A DNA stretch of 64,000 nt from Maribacter hydrothermalis (GCF_001913155.1 NZ_CP018760.1:434001-498000), one strand, 5' to 3'; shown: positions 55,084 through 64,000, counted from the stretch's first letter. Notes: generated by a model not told the origin, from the sequence alone. Numbers and translations: made by a program.

Positions 55084-55482
55084 TTACTTATTGACATTTA
55101 CCATCCATCCTATTCCGTAACGGTCGGTACATCTACCAAAATGTCCCCATTCTCGTTCTCTAAATTCGTGATGTATTTGACCACCACTTGATAAATCTTT
55201 GAACAATTGTTTTCCTTCATCCAAATTATTCGTATCAACGCTCATGTTTATCTGATTACCATTATTCAATGGCGTATCGGGTGCGGCATCGTACGCCATA
55301 AAATGCACTCCTTTTCCCTTTAATTCAGCATGTTGTAATTTCTGCCGAAAAGAGGATGGAACATCGATTTTTTTATCCTCGTACGTTTGTTTGTTTTTAA
55401 TGTCTGCGTTGAAAAGATTCGAGTAGAAATTCAATGCTTCTTGACAATTGCCGTTAAAGGCTAAATATGCTTGTGTTTTCAT
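55084..55482 (-). CDS. VOC-family (PhnB-like) protein
   Basis: 132 residues: TQAYLAFNGNCQEALNFYSN, GVHFMAYDAAPDT, NQINMSVDTNN, WGHFGRCTDRYGIGWMVN. Two beta-alpha-beta-beta-beta units as in glyoxalase/bleomycin-resistance folds; the WGHFGR...YGIGWMV end is typical of the PhnB-like subgroup. Metal binding and activity cannot be set by eye. It stands alone on the minus strand. Confidence 0.88.
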   Translation of the reverse strand: MKTQAYLAFNGNCQEALNFYSNLFNADIKNKQTYEDKKIDVPSSFRQKLQHAELKGKGVHFMAYDAAPDTPLNNGNQINMSVDTNNLDEGKQLFKDLSSGGQIHHEFREREWGHFGRCTDRYGIGWMVNVNK

Positions 55483-55576
55483 GATTTATTGTTTTCAAAC
55501 AATTTACCCATAACCTCGAGTTTTCTTTGTCTTAAAAAACTTAGTTATTGATGCATTAACATATTATAAATCCCAA

Positions 55577-57046
55577 CTATTCAAGCGTAATTTTTTTATC
55601 ATCTATAAATTGAAAAAATGATAATTTTTCATTTGATCCTGTAAAAATTAAATTTGTCGATAATTCAAAAAGATGTGCTTCAGTTTCAAAGAAGTGCATC
55701 ATGTAACCTGCCGTATTTACAAAGGCTACATACTCCCCTATATCCGGTAATCTTGGCAATGTTATTTTTCGTTTTAATAATACATCTCTCTCCAAACAAT
55801 AAGCACCAGTAAAAAATACATCTACCTCTTCGTTTTCTTCAACTTCAGAGTTATAAAGCATAAATGGGTCTAAAAGAAAATCTGCACTTGAGCTCATCAT
55901 CTGGCTCATGTTCATTTCTAACCCGACCAACCATTGTCCTTTGGCATCTTTTTTTCGATGGATTACTTTTGCAACCGTCATCCCAACTTGGTCTAACAAT
56001 GACCTACCCGGCTCTATTCTTAATTCAATTTTATTTTTACTTAGTAAGGAAGCAACAGTTAAACCGGAATCATTATCCATAAAATCTAGCACTTCTCTTA
56101 TAAATGAACCTTTGTTTATTTTATTATAGTACGGATAAGTATTCAGCTTACCTCTCAACTTCCCTTCTTCTAGTCTAAAACCCAGGCCATTGTCGTTAAA
56201 TGTAATATCATTGTCTTGTTTTACAACTGCTTTCTTCAAATTGTCATTAAAGACAATCCATTCTTTTTCTTCTTCTAAATAGTTCATCAAAATTCCTCCG
56301 CCTATATCTATAAACGAGACAGGATATCCTTTTTCTTTTAAAGTTGAAACAATGTGTATACTTGCAATTAAACTTACACTTCGCTGATGAGTAGAATAAC
56401 TATCTAAATGAAAATGTATGCCCATAACTTCTAACATATCAAAGGTTTTATGTTCACCTACATATGAGGACACAAAATCGATTACATCTTCAACGTCAAA
56501 ACCAAAACGACTATAAAGCTTTTCTTCTTCGACCTCAAAACCGCTAATTCTAAAACCTACAATTGCCTTCTTCCCTATTCTTATGGCAACTGACTGCGTA
56601 AGCACGCATTCATCTTCATTATCCAATATTATAGGTACACCAGATGTAATTGCCAGTTCTATTTGTAGCTCTGTTTTAATTGCAGCAGTTAATACCAAAT
56701 TTTCGCTATTACCACCCAATGCCAAGCACTGTTCTAATTCTTTAAAACTAGCAGTATCTACACCTATACCTGAGGCGAATGCTTGTTTTACCAAACCTTT
56801 GGATTTATTGGCTTTTCTGGCATAAAAGATTCTATATTTTAATCCGTAAGATTCAAAAACCTGTTTGTAGCTTTCGCTGTTTTGATTGAAAGAAGGCAAA
56901 TGATGAATGTTTATTGGGGAACCATAGCGTTCAACCAAACCTCTGACAACAGCTAGATTATTGAATAATTCATGCATCCAGTCAGAAGTCTTTGGGGTCA
57001 ATTCATATTTTGGTTTTCCCTTATAATACATTTTCTTCTCTTTCAT
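55577..57046 (-). CDS. PLP-dependent fold-III decarboxylase (Y4yA-like)
   Basis: 489 residues from the ATG at 57044-57046, which overlaps the upstream stop (57021) by 26 bp; alternatives at 57031 and 57064 cannot be excluded. Alanine-racemase-like barrel with the PLP Lys in RIFYARKANKSKGLVKQAFA, GIGVDTASFKELEQ, GIHFHLDSYS, and a C-terminal active-site region FFTGAYCLERDVLLKR. It resembles diaminopimelate/ornithine decarboxylases and the Y4yA subgroup. As last gene of the three-gene unit it would decarboxylate an amino acid made upstream; the siderophore enzyme SbnH is the closest functional analogue. Confidence 0.8.
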   Translation of the reverse strand: MKEKKMYYKGKPKYELTPKTSDWMHELFNNLAVVRGLVERYGSPINIHHLPSFNQNSESYKQVFESYGLKYRIFYARKANKSKGLVKQAFASGIGVDTASFKELEQCLALGGNSENLVLTAAIKTELQIELAITSGVPIILDNEDECVLTQSVAIRIGKKAIVGFRISGFEVEEEKLYSRFGFDVEDVIDFVSSYVGEHKTFDMLEVMGIHFHLDSYSTHQRSVSLIASIHIVSTLKEKGYPVSFIDIGGGILMNYLEEEKEWIVFNDNLKKAVVKQDNDITFNDNGLGFRLEEGKLRGKLNTYPYYNKINKGSFIREVLDFMDNDSGLTVASLLSKNKIELRIEPGRSLLDQVGMTVAKVIHRKKDAKGQWLVGLEMNMSQMMSSSADFLLDPFMLYNSEVEENEEVDVFFTGAYCLERDVLLKRKITLPRLPDIGEYVAFVNTAGYMMHFFETEAHLFELSTNLIFTGSNEKLSFFQFIDDKKITLE

Positions 57047-58838
57047 AATTTTCAGTTCTTCCATCTCTTTTTTTAATTGCTCTACAGGTTGATTTTGCCC
57101 AAACCGATGCAAAATTGTTTCGGGTTCTTGATAGCGTATCATTGTCGCAGGTTATTCCCTCGGTCGGGGTTCCATAAAATGAAATATCCGTATTGACATT
57201 ACCATTTTTGTCTATTGCATTTCCTACTTCATTTATCTCTATACAACCTGGCTTATAACCCGTTATTAGTTTATTTTCAAATTCACGAATTAGTCCGTTT
57301 TCTACTAAATTCTGATAGAGCTCATTTTTGAATCCACCTTCCTTCCCTCTTGAAATAGTAGCGTTTACTAAATAGCTTATATCAGTTGCTTGTCCGTTTT
57401 TTATGTGCAAGCTAATTTTACTTTTATCATCATTAAATGAAATAGACGCAGATTTGACATAGCTGAAATCTAATATGCCAGCTTTACAGAGCGCTAACAT
57501 TTTCTGCATATTCTTTACAGGAGGTCCGTAAGATAGGCGGTTAAATAATCCGAAATAAAATGTATCGAATTCTTTATGCGAAACTGCATCTAAGCCACCA
57601 AAACTATAGATTTCATTAAAAATAGGACTGATTTTACGCCATGTAGAAACGGCTGCCATAAACGGACTTTTATCTTCTCCTAATCTAGCTTCATTTATTA
57701 GTAACTCTATATACACTTGTAAGACTATAGATGATAATTTAGGCTCATCTTTAAACGGATTCACTATATCGTCCCAATTAAAAACCGGACATTCTGGGAA
57801 ATCTTCATGAAAATATTGCACCTGGTTTTCTATTACCGTAAAATCTTCATCAAAATAAAATTGATGGCCATAATTCTTAAATAATACACTGTAATACGCA
57901 AAATAAAATTCTTTCTTAATCAATGGCAGCAGCGTATAATTAAAACTAACTGGTCTATTTTGTTTTAATTCTGCTATGACCTCTTTTGTAAAAAAATGTA
58001 ACTCGGTATCGGTCGTAAGTAATCCATTTCTTGGTACCATGGGCAAGCCTGTTCGTGAAAACGGATAAATTTTATTAGGCTCTTTTCCAGATGGAATATA
58101 CTTTAATATCCCTTTATCATGCTTTTTAAACGAACCTTCCCTACCCTCTGTCAATGACAAAATTGCATCGATAGCAGTTAGCCCAAAGCCTTTAATAGCC
58201 ACTAAAGAATCTTTGGTAATATGACTTAATTTCTCATCCATTGGATATACAAATTCAATCTTATTATCTAGCATTATATTTTTGCGGCTTTGAGCTTTAA
58301 AGGAATGATGACCAGTTGTGAAAAGCATCTTATTACACTGAATATCAGCTTCTTGTCTAAATTTTGCATCGACATACTTTAATTCATATGCCTCCTCTTT
58401 TTTATACACATTGGTAACCGTACCAATATGCACGACCACCTCAATATTCTTAGGCAATTGTTCCAGAACAAATTGGTAACACGCTTCCAAATACTTGCCA
58501 ACTGTAGCTCTAGGAGCATACATGCCAGGAGCGGCATCTGCTATTTTATTCCCTGTCAACCACGTTACAAAATCTGGAGTTGAAGTAGCGGGAGCGTATG
58601 GCTTTTTTAAAACCCAACTGTTGATATTTCGGTTGGTGTAGTTCATTATCAAATATTCGGGCTGATCTGTTCTATACACATCACCCGAAGCTAAAAATTT
58701 TGTGTTATTGAAAATATGAATCTGTATCGCTCTTGAAAATTCAGCTTCATTCAGGTAAGCAATCAACCTTTCAAAACCGTAAAAACCCTTTGGTCCAAAA
58801 CCTATAATGCCCACTTTATATGTGTTATTGTCATTCAT
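57021..58838 (-). CDS. Large FAD/NAD(P)-binding protein, second gene of the SbnA operon
   Basis: 605 residues. The N-terminal dinucleotide motif KVGIIGFGPKGFYGFERLIA (GFGPKG) fits the FAD/NAD(P)-binding family (PF13454). GDVYRTDQPEYLIMNYTNRN and DSLVAIKGFGLTAIDAILSL are further nucleotide-binding segments, and FSRTGLPMVPRNGLLTTD follows. The reaction is unknown. Its position between SbnA-like and decarboxylase genes, with 3 bp and 26 bp overlap spacing, suggests it oxidises the SbnA product or an intermediate. There is no SbnB-like dehydrogenase in the window, so this protein may take that role. Confidence 0.75.
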   Translation of the reverse strand: MNDNNTYKVGIIGFGPKGFYGFERLIAYLNEAEFSRAIQIHIFNNTKFLASGDVYRTDQPEYLIMNYTNRNINSWVLKKPYAPATSTPDFVTWLTGNKIADAAPGMYAPRATVGKYLEACYQFVLEQLPKNIEVVVHIGTVTNVYKKEEAYELKYVDAKFRQEADIQCNKMLFTTGHHSFKAQSRKNIMLDNKIEFVYPMDEKLSHITKDSLVAIKGFGLTAIDAILSLTEGREGSFKKHDKGILKYIPSGKEPNKIYPFSRTGLPMVPRNGLLTTDTELHFFTKEVIAELKQNRPVSFNYTLLPLIKKEFYFAYYSVLFKNYGHQFYFDEDFTVIENQVQYFHEDFPECPVFNWDDIVNPFKDEPKLSSIVLQVYIELLINEARLGEDKSPFMAAVSTWRKISPIFNEIYSFGGLDAVSHKEFDTFYFGLFNRLSYGPPVKNMQKMLALCKAGILDFSYVKSASISFNDDKSKISLHIKNGQATDISYLVNATISRGKEGGFKNELYQNLVENGLIREFENKLITGYKPGCIEINEVGNAIDKNGNVNTDISFYGTPTEGITCDNDTLSRTRNNFASVWAKSTCRAIKKRDGRTENYEREENVL

Positions 58839-58841
58839 AGA

Positions 58842-59855
58842 TTATGCTACTTGCCATCCTCCTAACGGAGTAAAAGCGTTTCTACTTTCCGGTAATTCTT
58901 TTAACAACCATTCTGTATTATAAATGGTGTCCAAATAGCGTTCTCCACGGTCACATAAAAATAACGCACAATTGCTATCTGCTTTAATGTTCTTACTATA
59001 CTTCTCTACGGCACTTATCATTCCGCCAGAAGAACCTCCACAAAGGATTGCCTCTTTTTCCAATAAACTCCAACAACCACGGGCGCAATCAACATCATCT
59101 ACATACACTTGGTCATATATACGGTTCGTATCTAAAAACTGTGATGGGACCCCAGCACCATGACCGGGAATTAATCGTTTTAATGGCGGACCACCAAAAA
59201 GCACACTACCCACAGCATCGACAGCTATAATTTTAGTGTCCAGATTATTCTTAACAATAAAATCTGCACAACCCATTAGGGTACCACAAGTACTTGTAGC
59301 CACAAATAAGTAATCTAATTTACCATGTAATGCGTCCATTATTTCTGTCATTGTTTGATGATGCGTTAATGGATTATTTTGATTACCATATTGATTAGAC
59401 CAAAAACTATTGGGAATTGTAGCTAACAAATGTTGTACTTTTTCTAAACGAGCCCCTAAGTAACCTCCGTCCTGCTTTGGTTTGGTTACTTTTTCTATAC
59501 GTACTCCATAAGTTCTAAGAATCTTTTCCGTATGCGAATTTAATTTTGGATCTACTACGACAATTAAATTAAGATCAAAGTATAAACATGCCTGAGCCAA
59601 ACCTACGGCCATATTTCCTGAGCTAGATTCTATTACCGTATCTCCATTTTTTATTCTACCATCTGCAAGTGCTTTTTGCAAAATAAAAAGTGAAGTTCTG
59701 TCCTTGATACTTCCGGCAGGATTTGCAGCTTCTAGTTTACCGTACAAATTGAAATTAGCATGTCTGTTAATTTTGTTCAGCTTTACCAAAGGTGTGTTAC
59801 CAACGGTATCTACTATAGATTCAGAAATTGTATGTGCTATATTTTGAGTTATCAT
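58842..59855 (-). CDS. sbnA: SbnA-like PLP-dependent synthase (2,3-diaminopropionate biosynthesis type)
   Basis: 337 residues from the ATG at 59853-59855; the longer frame starts at a TTG. The cysteine-synthase fold is clear: NTPLVKLNKINRHANF, PLP Lys in ANPAGSIKDRTSL, VIESSSGNMAVGLA, ATSTCGTLMGCADF, and GGSSGGMISAVEKYS. In staphyloferrin B synthesis SbnA joins O-phosphoserine and glutamate to give a precursor of 2,3-diaminopropionate. First gene of the operon; no siderophore synthetase or export gene is seen, so the product is unlikely to be staphyloferrin. Confidence 0.85.
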   Translation of the reverse strand: MITQNIAHTISESIVDTVGNTPLVKLNKINRHANFNLYGKLEAANPAGSIKDRTSLFILQKALADGRIKNGDTVIESSSGNMAVGLAQACLYFDLNLIVVVDPKLNSHTEKILRTYGVRIEKVTKPKQDGGYLGARLEKVQHLLATIPNSFWSNQYGNQNNPLTHHQTMTEIMDALHGKLDYLFVATSTCGTLMGCADFIVKNNLDTKIIAVDAVGSVLFGGPPLKRLIPGHGAGVPSQFLDTNRIYDQVYVDDVDCARGCWSLLEKEAILCGGSSGGMISAVEKYSKNIKADSNCALFLCDRGERYLDTIYNTEWLLKELPESRNAFTPLGGWQVA

Positions 59856-60069
59856 ATTCAATCGATTAATATCCAAGCAGAAAACAAGGATGATTCACTT
59901 CGATAAAAATACTTTGATAGACAATCTTTGAATATCACTATTCATTAATTAAATAACTCTTTTAAATTTTAAATTAAGGTTTATACTATTTAATTCATTG
60001 ATAAATAGGATAATAAATATGGCTTGATCTACTTTAAGGATAAAGATTTATTCGCAATTAATTAAACTT

Positions 60070-60972
60070 TTAGTTCAACTGCCTAAACTCATTAGGTGAA
60101 TACCCCACTTTTTGTTTAAACAAACGGCTAAAATGTTGTGGATATTTAAACCCTAGTTCGTAGGCAATTTCACTGACCGATTTATTGGGGTCGAAAACCT
60201 TTTCCTTGGCAACATCAATCAATTTGTTCTGAATGTATTCTTGGGCAGAGTAGCCTGTTTCTTTTTTGACCAAATCACCAAAGTAGTTCGCACTCAAATG
60301 TAGATTTTCTGCAAAATAGCTAACTGATGGTAATCCGTTGGTTTTAGGTTTTTCCGATGAAAAATAAGTACCTAACAGCGAATCGAATTTTTCCAAAGCA
60401 CCTTGGTGTTGAATTTCCCTAGTCAAAAATTGTCGGTCATAAAAACGAATACAATAATCCAACATCAGTTCAATATTACTTACAATGAGTTTTTTACTGT
60501 GCTTATCAAGGTTTTGCTCTAGTTCATATTGAATCTTGTCCAACACACTCAATATCAATTCACGTTCCCGGGCGGACAAGTGAAGGGCCTCTTTAACGGA
60601 ATAAGAGAAAAAATTATACGAATTCATTTTTCTACCCAATTCGCTTCCCAGTAACAAGTCTGGGTGAAAAATCAAGGCATAGCCTTTTGGAACATAATCT
60701 GGTTCATATTCTAAACCGACCTGTTGTCCCGGACCTAAAAAAACCATGGAACCCTCGTCAAAATCGTATTCCCCGCCCCCATATTTCAACTTGCAGTTTT
60801 TGGCATCTTTCAGAAAAACGGCATAACAATTAAAATACAATCCATCATACGAATAGTCTGGGAACGCATCTGAATTTTCGTAATCCAAAATACCAACCAA
60901 AGGGTGAGATGGTCTGGAACTTCGCCATTTAAAATAATCAGCAACAGTATTGATTACAAGAATATTCTTCAT
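60070..60972 (-). CDS. AraC-family transcriptional regulator
   Basis: 300 residues from the ATG at 60970-60972; the upstream extension looks like translated leader. N-terminal sensing domain (FNCYAVFLKDAKNCKLKYGG; MVFLGPGQQVGLEYEP) is cupin-like. C-terminal two helix-turn-helix motifs: LSANYFGDLVKKETGYSAQE and SEIAYELGFKYPQHFSRLFK. It is divergent from the outer-membrane protein/acetyltransferase-cupin pair at 61128 and likely controls them. Inducer unknown. Confidence 0.9.
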   Translation of the reverse strand: MKNILVINTVADYFKWRSSRPSHPLVGILDYENSDAFPDYSYDGLYFNCYAVFLKDAKNCKLKYGGGEYDFDEGSMVFLGPGQQVGLEYEPDYVPKGYALIFHPDLLLGSELGRKMNSYNFFSYSVKEALHLSARERELILSVLDKIQYELEQNLDKHSKKLIVSNIELMLDYCIRFYDRQFLTREIQHQGALEKFDSLLGTYFSSEKPKTNGLPSVSYFAENLHLSANYFGDLVKKETGYSAQEYIQNKLIDVAKEKVFDPNKSVSEIAYELGFKYPQHFSRLFKQKVGYSPNEFRQLN

Positions 60973-61127
60973 ATTTTCATTGGATTTAAAATAAAGATAA
61001 GCTATTGACAACCAAGGATTCAAGCTCTCATATTAAAAACTGTAATAAAGGTATGAACATCCGTAATTTGGGTACTCAAATTCTTATTTTCTAAGGGTAT
61101 TTTTGGTGAGTATATAATTATAGTTTG

Positions 61128-61907
61128 ATGAGAAAGATAGCCCAACTTCTAGTATTCTTAGTTTTATTGATGGTATTCCCAAAAGGGAATGCACAGGAAG
61201 AAAATCGTAAATTTCTGGATGATTTCAAAGGTACGGCCAGTATTACCCAGAATGGCATATCGCTAGTGCCTTCGTTCTCATTGGGTGACCCAGCATTATT
61301 ATTTGATCTGAAGTTTACCAAGGGTAGGGTCAGTTTTGAACCTGATATGCGCTTTGCGCTCGAGGGCAAACCATGGTCTTTTCTTTTTTGGTTCCGCTAC
61401 AAAGCCATTCAAAAAGAAAAGTTCTCACTTCGAGTCGGGGCACATCCCGCATTGAATTTTAGGACCGTTAGTGTATTTCGTGATGGCCAGAGCGAAGAAC
61501 TATTGGAATCGAGAAGGTATTTGGCGGCAGAGATTGTACCCACTTACAAAATATCCGAAAAAGTGAGTATCGGAATGTACTACTTACGTGGACAAGGTTT
61601 TGACGAAGGGGTAAAAACAACCAATTTTTTGGTGTTGAATTCTTCCTTTACCAATCTATTTATTTCTGAACAATTCTATTTCAACATTTCCCCACAGGTG
61701 TATTATTTAAAGACAGACGATGACAAAGGGTATTATGCAGTTGGATTTATCACTTTGGCCAAGAAGGATTTTCCACTTTCTATTTCGGCTATTTTAAACA
61801 AGGCAATTGATACGGAAATAGTTCCAGAAGATGATTTTACATGGAATATTTCACTAGTGTACAGCTTTGGAGGCATCAACAGGAGAATGTTTAAACAAAA
61901 AATATGA
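61128..61907 (+). CDS. Outer-membrane-type beta-barrel protein, unknown function
   Basis: 259 residues; start set at the ATG 61128-61130 (a TTG precedes it by 3 bp). Signal peptide (LLVFLVLLMVFPKGNA). The mature chain shows alternating short strands (FDLKFTKGRVSFEPDMRFAL; FRYKAIQKEKFSLRVGAHP; VSIGMYYLRGQGFD; FYFNISPQVYYLK) and ends with a Gly-aromatic pattern, as in a small barrel. I do not recognise a family. It is the first gene of the operon divergent from araC, 30 bp before the acetyltransferase-cupin ORF. Confidence 0.7.
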   Translation: MRKIAQLLVFLVLLMVFPKGNAQEENRKFLDDFKGTASITQNGISLVPSFSLGDPALLFDLKFTKGRVSFEPDMRFALEGKPWSFLFWFRYKAIQKEKFSLRVGAHPALNFRTVSVFRDGQSEELLESRRYLAAEIVPTYKISEKVSIGMYYLRGQGFDEGVKTTNFLVLNSSFTNLFISEQFYFNISPQVYYLKTDDDKGYYAVGFITLAKKDFPLSISAILNKAIDTEIVPEDDFTWNISLVYSFGGINRRMFKQKI

Positions 61908-61937
61908 TGGCCATTGTTAAATGTGTAATTTGTAAAA

Positions 61938-63059
61938 ATGGATAAAGCGGAAAACCAAAAAAGACAAAATAATTCCAGTTCGGAAGAAAGGGACATTTTT
62001 AATCGGTTAAAAGCAGGAGAAACCATTCCGCCCAAGGACGCTCAAGCCAATAGAATGCTTGAGGCCTCATACAGCACAAAAAAATTGCTGGTGCAGATGA
62101 ACAACGCAACCGACCCTAAAGAAATCAGGGATTTGCTGAGCCAAATTACAGGGAGTGAAATTGACGAAAGCGTCGCCGTTTTTACCCCCTTGTATATCAA
62201 TTACGGTAAGCATATAAAAATTGGTAAAAACGTATTCATCAACTTCGATTGTGTCTTTCTTGATTTGGGAGGAATTACCATTGAAGATGGCGTACTGATA
62301 GCACCTAAAGTGAGCTTGCTGTCCGAAGGGCATCCTATTTCTCCCGATAAAAGACATTCACTGGTTCCAAAACCCATCCACATTAAGAAGAATGCATGGA
62401 TCGGTGCCAATGCCACCATTTTGCATGGCGTAACCATAGGAGAAAATTCGGTAGTTGCCGCAGGTTCGGTCGTTTCCAATGACGTTCCCGATAATGTTGT
62501 CGTAGGAGGAACTCCTGCAAAAATCATCAAGAAAATTAAAACAGATAAAATGAGAACAATAATGAGAACAACAATGACATTCGCAGTTGCTCTGATACTA
62601 TTATTAGGACAGGCTTGCAACACCAAGAAAGAAAAAAAACAAGAAAATATGGCATCGAACCCGTCTGAAGAAGCAATTTTCCCAAAAGGAGAACTTGGGC
62701 TTGCTAAAAATTTCACAGGCAATGCTTACAATTATGGTTTGGTCGCAAATGATTCTATCTACAACACACTTGTGGGCAATGTTTATTTCGAAAAAAGTGC
62801 AAGATCAAATTGGCATTTACATCCAAGCGGGCAAATTCTAATTGTACTCGATGGTGAAGGATATCATCAATTGGAAGGACAGCCAAGGCAATTGATGAAA
62901 AAGGGTGATGTCATCAAAGTTCCGGCAAATACTAGGCACTGGCATGGCGCAACGGAAAATAAAAGTCTTACACAAATGTATATTCTACCAAAAACAGAAA
63001 ATGGATTTGTTACCTGGCTTGAGCCTGTGACTGATGAACAGTATACATCAAAAAATTAA
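61938..63059 (+). CDS. Fusion ORF: maltose/galactoside O-acetyltransferase plus secreted lipoprotein cupin
   Basis: 373 residues. Residues 1-204 are a left-handed beta-helix acetyltransferase of the Maa/LacA type, with IGKNVFINFDCVFLDLGGIT and the catalytic His in LLSEGHPISPDKR. Residue 205 (ATG at 62550) begins a lipoprotein signal (MRTIMRTTMTFAVALILLL then GQAC), followed by a cupin (NWHLHPSGQILIVLDGEGYH; HWHGATENKS). A cytoplasmic enzyme joined to an internal export signal is odd; the frame has no stop between them, and a second translation start at the internal ATG is probable. Two neighbouring genes merged by loss of a stop is the simplest reading. Confidence 0.8.
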   Translation: MDKAENQKRQNNSSSEERDIFNRLKAGETIPPKDAQANRMLEASYSTKKLLVQMNNATDPKEIRDLLSQITGSEIDESVAVFTPLYINYGKHIKIGKNVFINFDCVFLDLGGITIEDGVLIAPKVSLLSEGHPISPDKRHSLVPKPIHIKKNAWIGANATILHGVTIGENSVVAAGSVVSNDVPDNVVVGGTPAKIIKKIKTDKMRTIMRTTMTFAVALILLLGQACNTKKEKKQENMASNPSEEAIFPKGELGLAKNFTGNAYNYGLVANDSIYNTLVGNVYFEKSARSNWHLHPSGQILIVLDGEGYHQLEGQPRQLMKKGDVIKVPANTRHWHGATENKSLTQMYILPKTENGFVTWLEPVTDEQYTSKN

Positions 63060-63283
63060 AACACAAAGAAATTTCCAGATTAGGGTATCAACCCTCGGTC
63101 AAAGGACTGGACGATTGGTTTACCTACAAAGATTGCTTTTCAGAACCATATAAAATTGGTAAGGAAGAAAGAGTGGTAACGTATTTAGCAATGTATGGCA
63201 GAGACAATCCGATTACTTGGACCGAGGTGCTTAGTCAAGAATATTATAACAGTATTGCTGAAAAATTGAAAAATAACAAATAA
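63038..63283 (+). pseudogene. Remnant of an unrecognised gene (C-terminal part)
   Basis: The frame from 63038 stays open to TAA at 63281-63283 and encodes HKEISRLGYQPSVKGLDDWF...YLAMYGRDNPITWTEVLSQE..., a sensible-looking sequence, but with no start codon before the end of the upstream gene (it overlaps that gene's last codons). It may be the 3' end of a gene that lost its 5' part, or a frame that relies on a non-standard start. I do not recognise the family. Confidence 0.4.
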
Positions 63284-63498
63284 ATTAATATCAAAAGGTA
63301 TTCTATGTTTTGCAAATAGATTTCAAGATTTTACAATTTTTCAATGTATCTGTGTAAGCACCATCTTTTACATAATTCCGTCAAGTATAACAAGCTCGTT
63401 AGTAGCATTTAATTTTTATGATAATTTATGTATAATTCCTCCTATTTACTTCAAAAAAATTCTTAATTTAAAGGCACTCAATCAAATAGAAGAAAAGC
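63284..63498. other. Intergenic segment ahead of the Fe-S gene
   Basis: AT-rich, no gene seen; presumably the promoter region of the next operon. Confidence 0.4.
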
Positions 63499-63963
63499 AT
63501 GGCAAATTTCAGTTTAAAAGTTAATGGACAAACCCAAGAAGTAGAAGTAGATCCGTCTACACCAATGCTTTGGGTACTAAGAGATCATTTAAAATTAGTA
63601 GGTACAAAATTTGGTTGTGGTATTGCACAATGTGGTGCATGTACTGTTCATTTAGGTGATAATGCCGTACGCTCTTGTCAGCTACCGGTTTCTGCTGTTG
63701 GCGAACAATCAATCACAACTATTGAGGGACTTTCTGAAAATGGAGATCATCCTGTTCAAAAGGCTTGGATTGAAGAAGACGTATACCAATGTGGCTATTG
63801 CCAGGCAGGACAGATTATGAATGCCAGTGCATTTTTAAAACGAAATCCTAATCCCACTGACTCGGAAATTGAGGATGCTATGAACGGTAATATCTGTCGT
63901 TGTGGTACGTATACGCGAATAAAGAAAGCTATTAAAAATGCTTCAAGTATTTCTAACGCGTAA
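63499..63963 (+). CDS. [2Fe-2S] small subunit of a molybdenum hydroxylase (IorA-like)
   Basis: 154 residues with two 2Fe-2S clusters: the plant-type site [14 protein letters not shown] and Cys in VRSCQLP, then the all-alpha domain with [13 protein letters not shown] and [13 protein letters not shown]. This is the small subunit of xanthine-dehydrogenase-type aldehyde oxidoreductases (isoquinoline 1-oxidoreductase alpha). The partner molybdopterin subunit should lie just beyond the window, because the gene is followed by a short gap to the end. Confidence 0.93.
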   Translation: MANFSLKVNGQTQEVEVDPSTPMLWVLRDHLKLVGTKFGCGIAQCGACTVHLGDNAVRSCQLPVSAVGEQSITTIEGLSENGDHPVQKAWIEEDVYQCGYCQAGQIMNASAFLKRNPNPTDSEIEDAMNGNICRCGTYTRIKKAIKNASSISNA

Positions 63964-64000
63964 TTTTTACCCCACATCGTTGGGATTTTAACCTTCAAAA

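Overview
The window looks like the chromosome of a marine member of the Flavobacteriaceae (Maribacter/Zobellia-like; genus not provable from this sequence). The reasons are a low-GC genome, a PorP/SprF-type IX secretion protein, HYC_CC_PP proteins, Bacteroidetes-type MobABC genes, an IntDOT-like integrase, two sulfatases beside sugar-acid/xylose genes, and CusA/MCO architectures typical of this class.

Region 1 (1 to about 31,027) is the right part of an integrated mobile element. It is anchored at the 3' end of a tRNA-Pro(GGG) gene, and its integrase is next to the tRNA; the left end is outside the window. From left to right it carries: a CusA/CzcA-type RND pump fused to a TolC-like part (cut by the window edge); a small ArsR-MerTP-GDCCVxC metal module with a clear operator; a mobilization module (MobC coupling ATPase, MobB relaxase, BfmA/BtgA-type MobA, a candidate oriT, SSB and small proteins); a deletion scar joining a TolC fragment to a PAP2-phosphatase fragment; and a large co-directional copper cluster. 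The copper cluster has a CusB adaptor with DUF3347, a DUF305 protein, a PepSY protein, a DUF2911 protein, a copper P-type ATPase, a haem-binding c-type protein, a DUF3347 lipoprotein, a multicopper oxidase fused to a CopB-like barrel, an AraC regulator with an HMA-like sensor, TolC, and CusA. It is followed by two near-identical HYC_CC_PP genes that bracket an acyltransferase.

Region 2 (31,277 to 48,004) is chromosomal carbohydrate metabolism: esterase, VanX-like dipeptidase, GH130-like enzyme, two sulfatases, a TIM-barrel isomerase/epimerase, an Fe-S-containing GMC oxidoreductase with its small subunit, a sialate-O-acetylesterase-like enzyme, a Gfo/Idh/MocA oxidoreductase, a LacI regulator, and xylA-xylB. 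Together they suggest desulfation, deacetylation, oxidation (possibly a 3-keto-glycoside route) and xylose catabolism of a marine glycan. No SusC/SusD pair is present.

Region 3 (48,240 to 55,482) holds an orphan response regulator whose phospho-acceptor Asp is replaced by Glu, a PorP/SprF-SPOR protein with a PD40 lipoprotein-like partner, a CDGSH-tailed YdeI protein, a four-helix-bundle stress protein, a ribosome hibernation factor and a VOC protein. Region 4 (55,577 to 59,855) is a tight three-gene operon (SbnA-like synthase, large FAD/NAD(P)-binding protein, Y4yA-like PLP decarboxylase). This is the strongest candidate for an undescribed biosynthetic pathway. Region 5 (60,070 to the end) has an AraC regulator divergent from an outer-membrane-type protein and an acetyltransferase/lipoprotein-cupin fusion ORF, a gene remnant, and the [2Fe-2S] subunit of a molybdenum hydroxylase.
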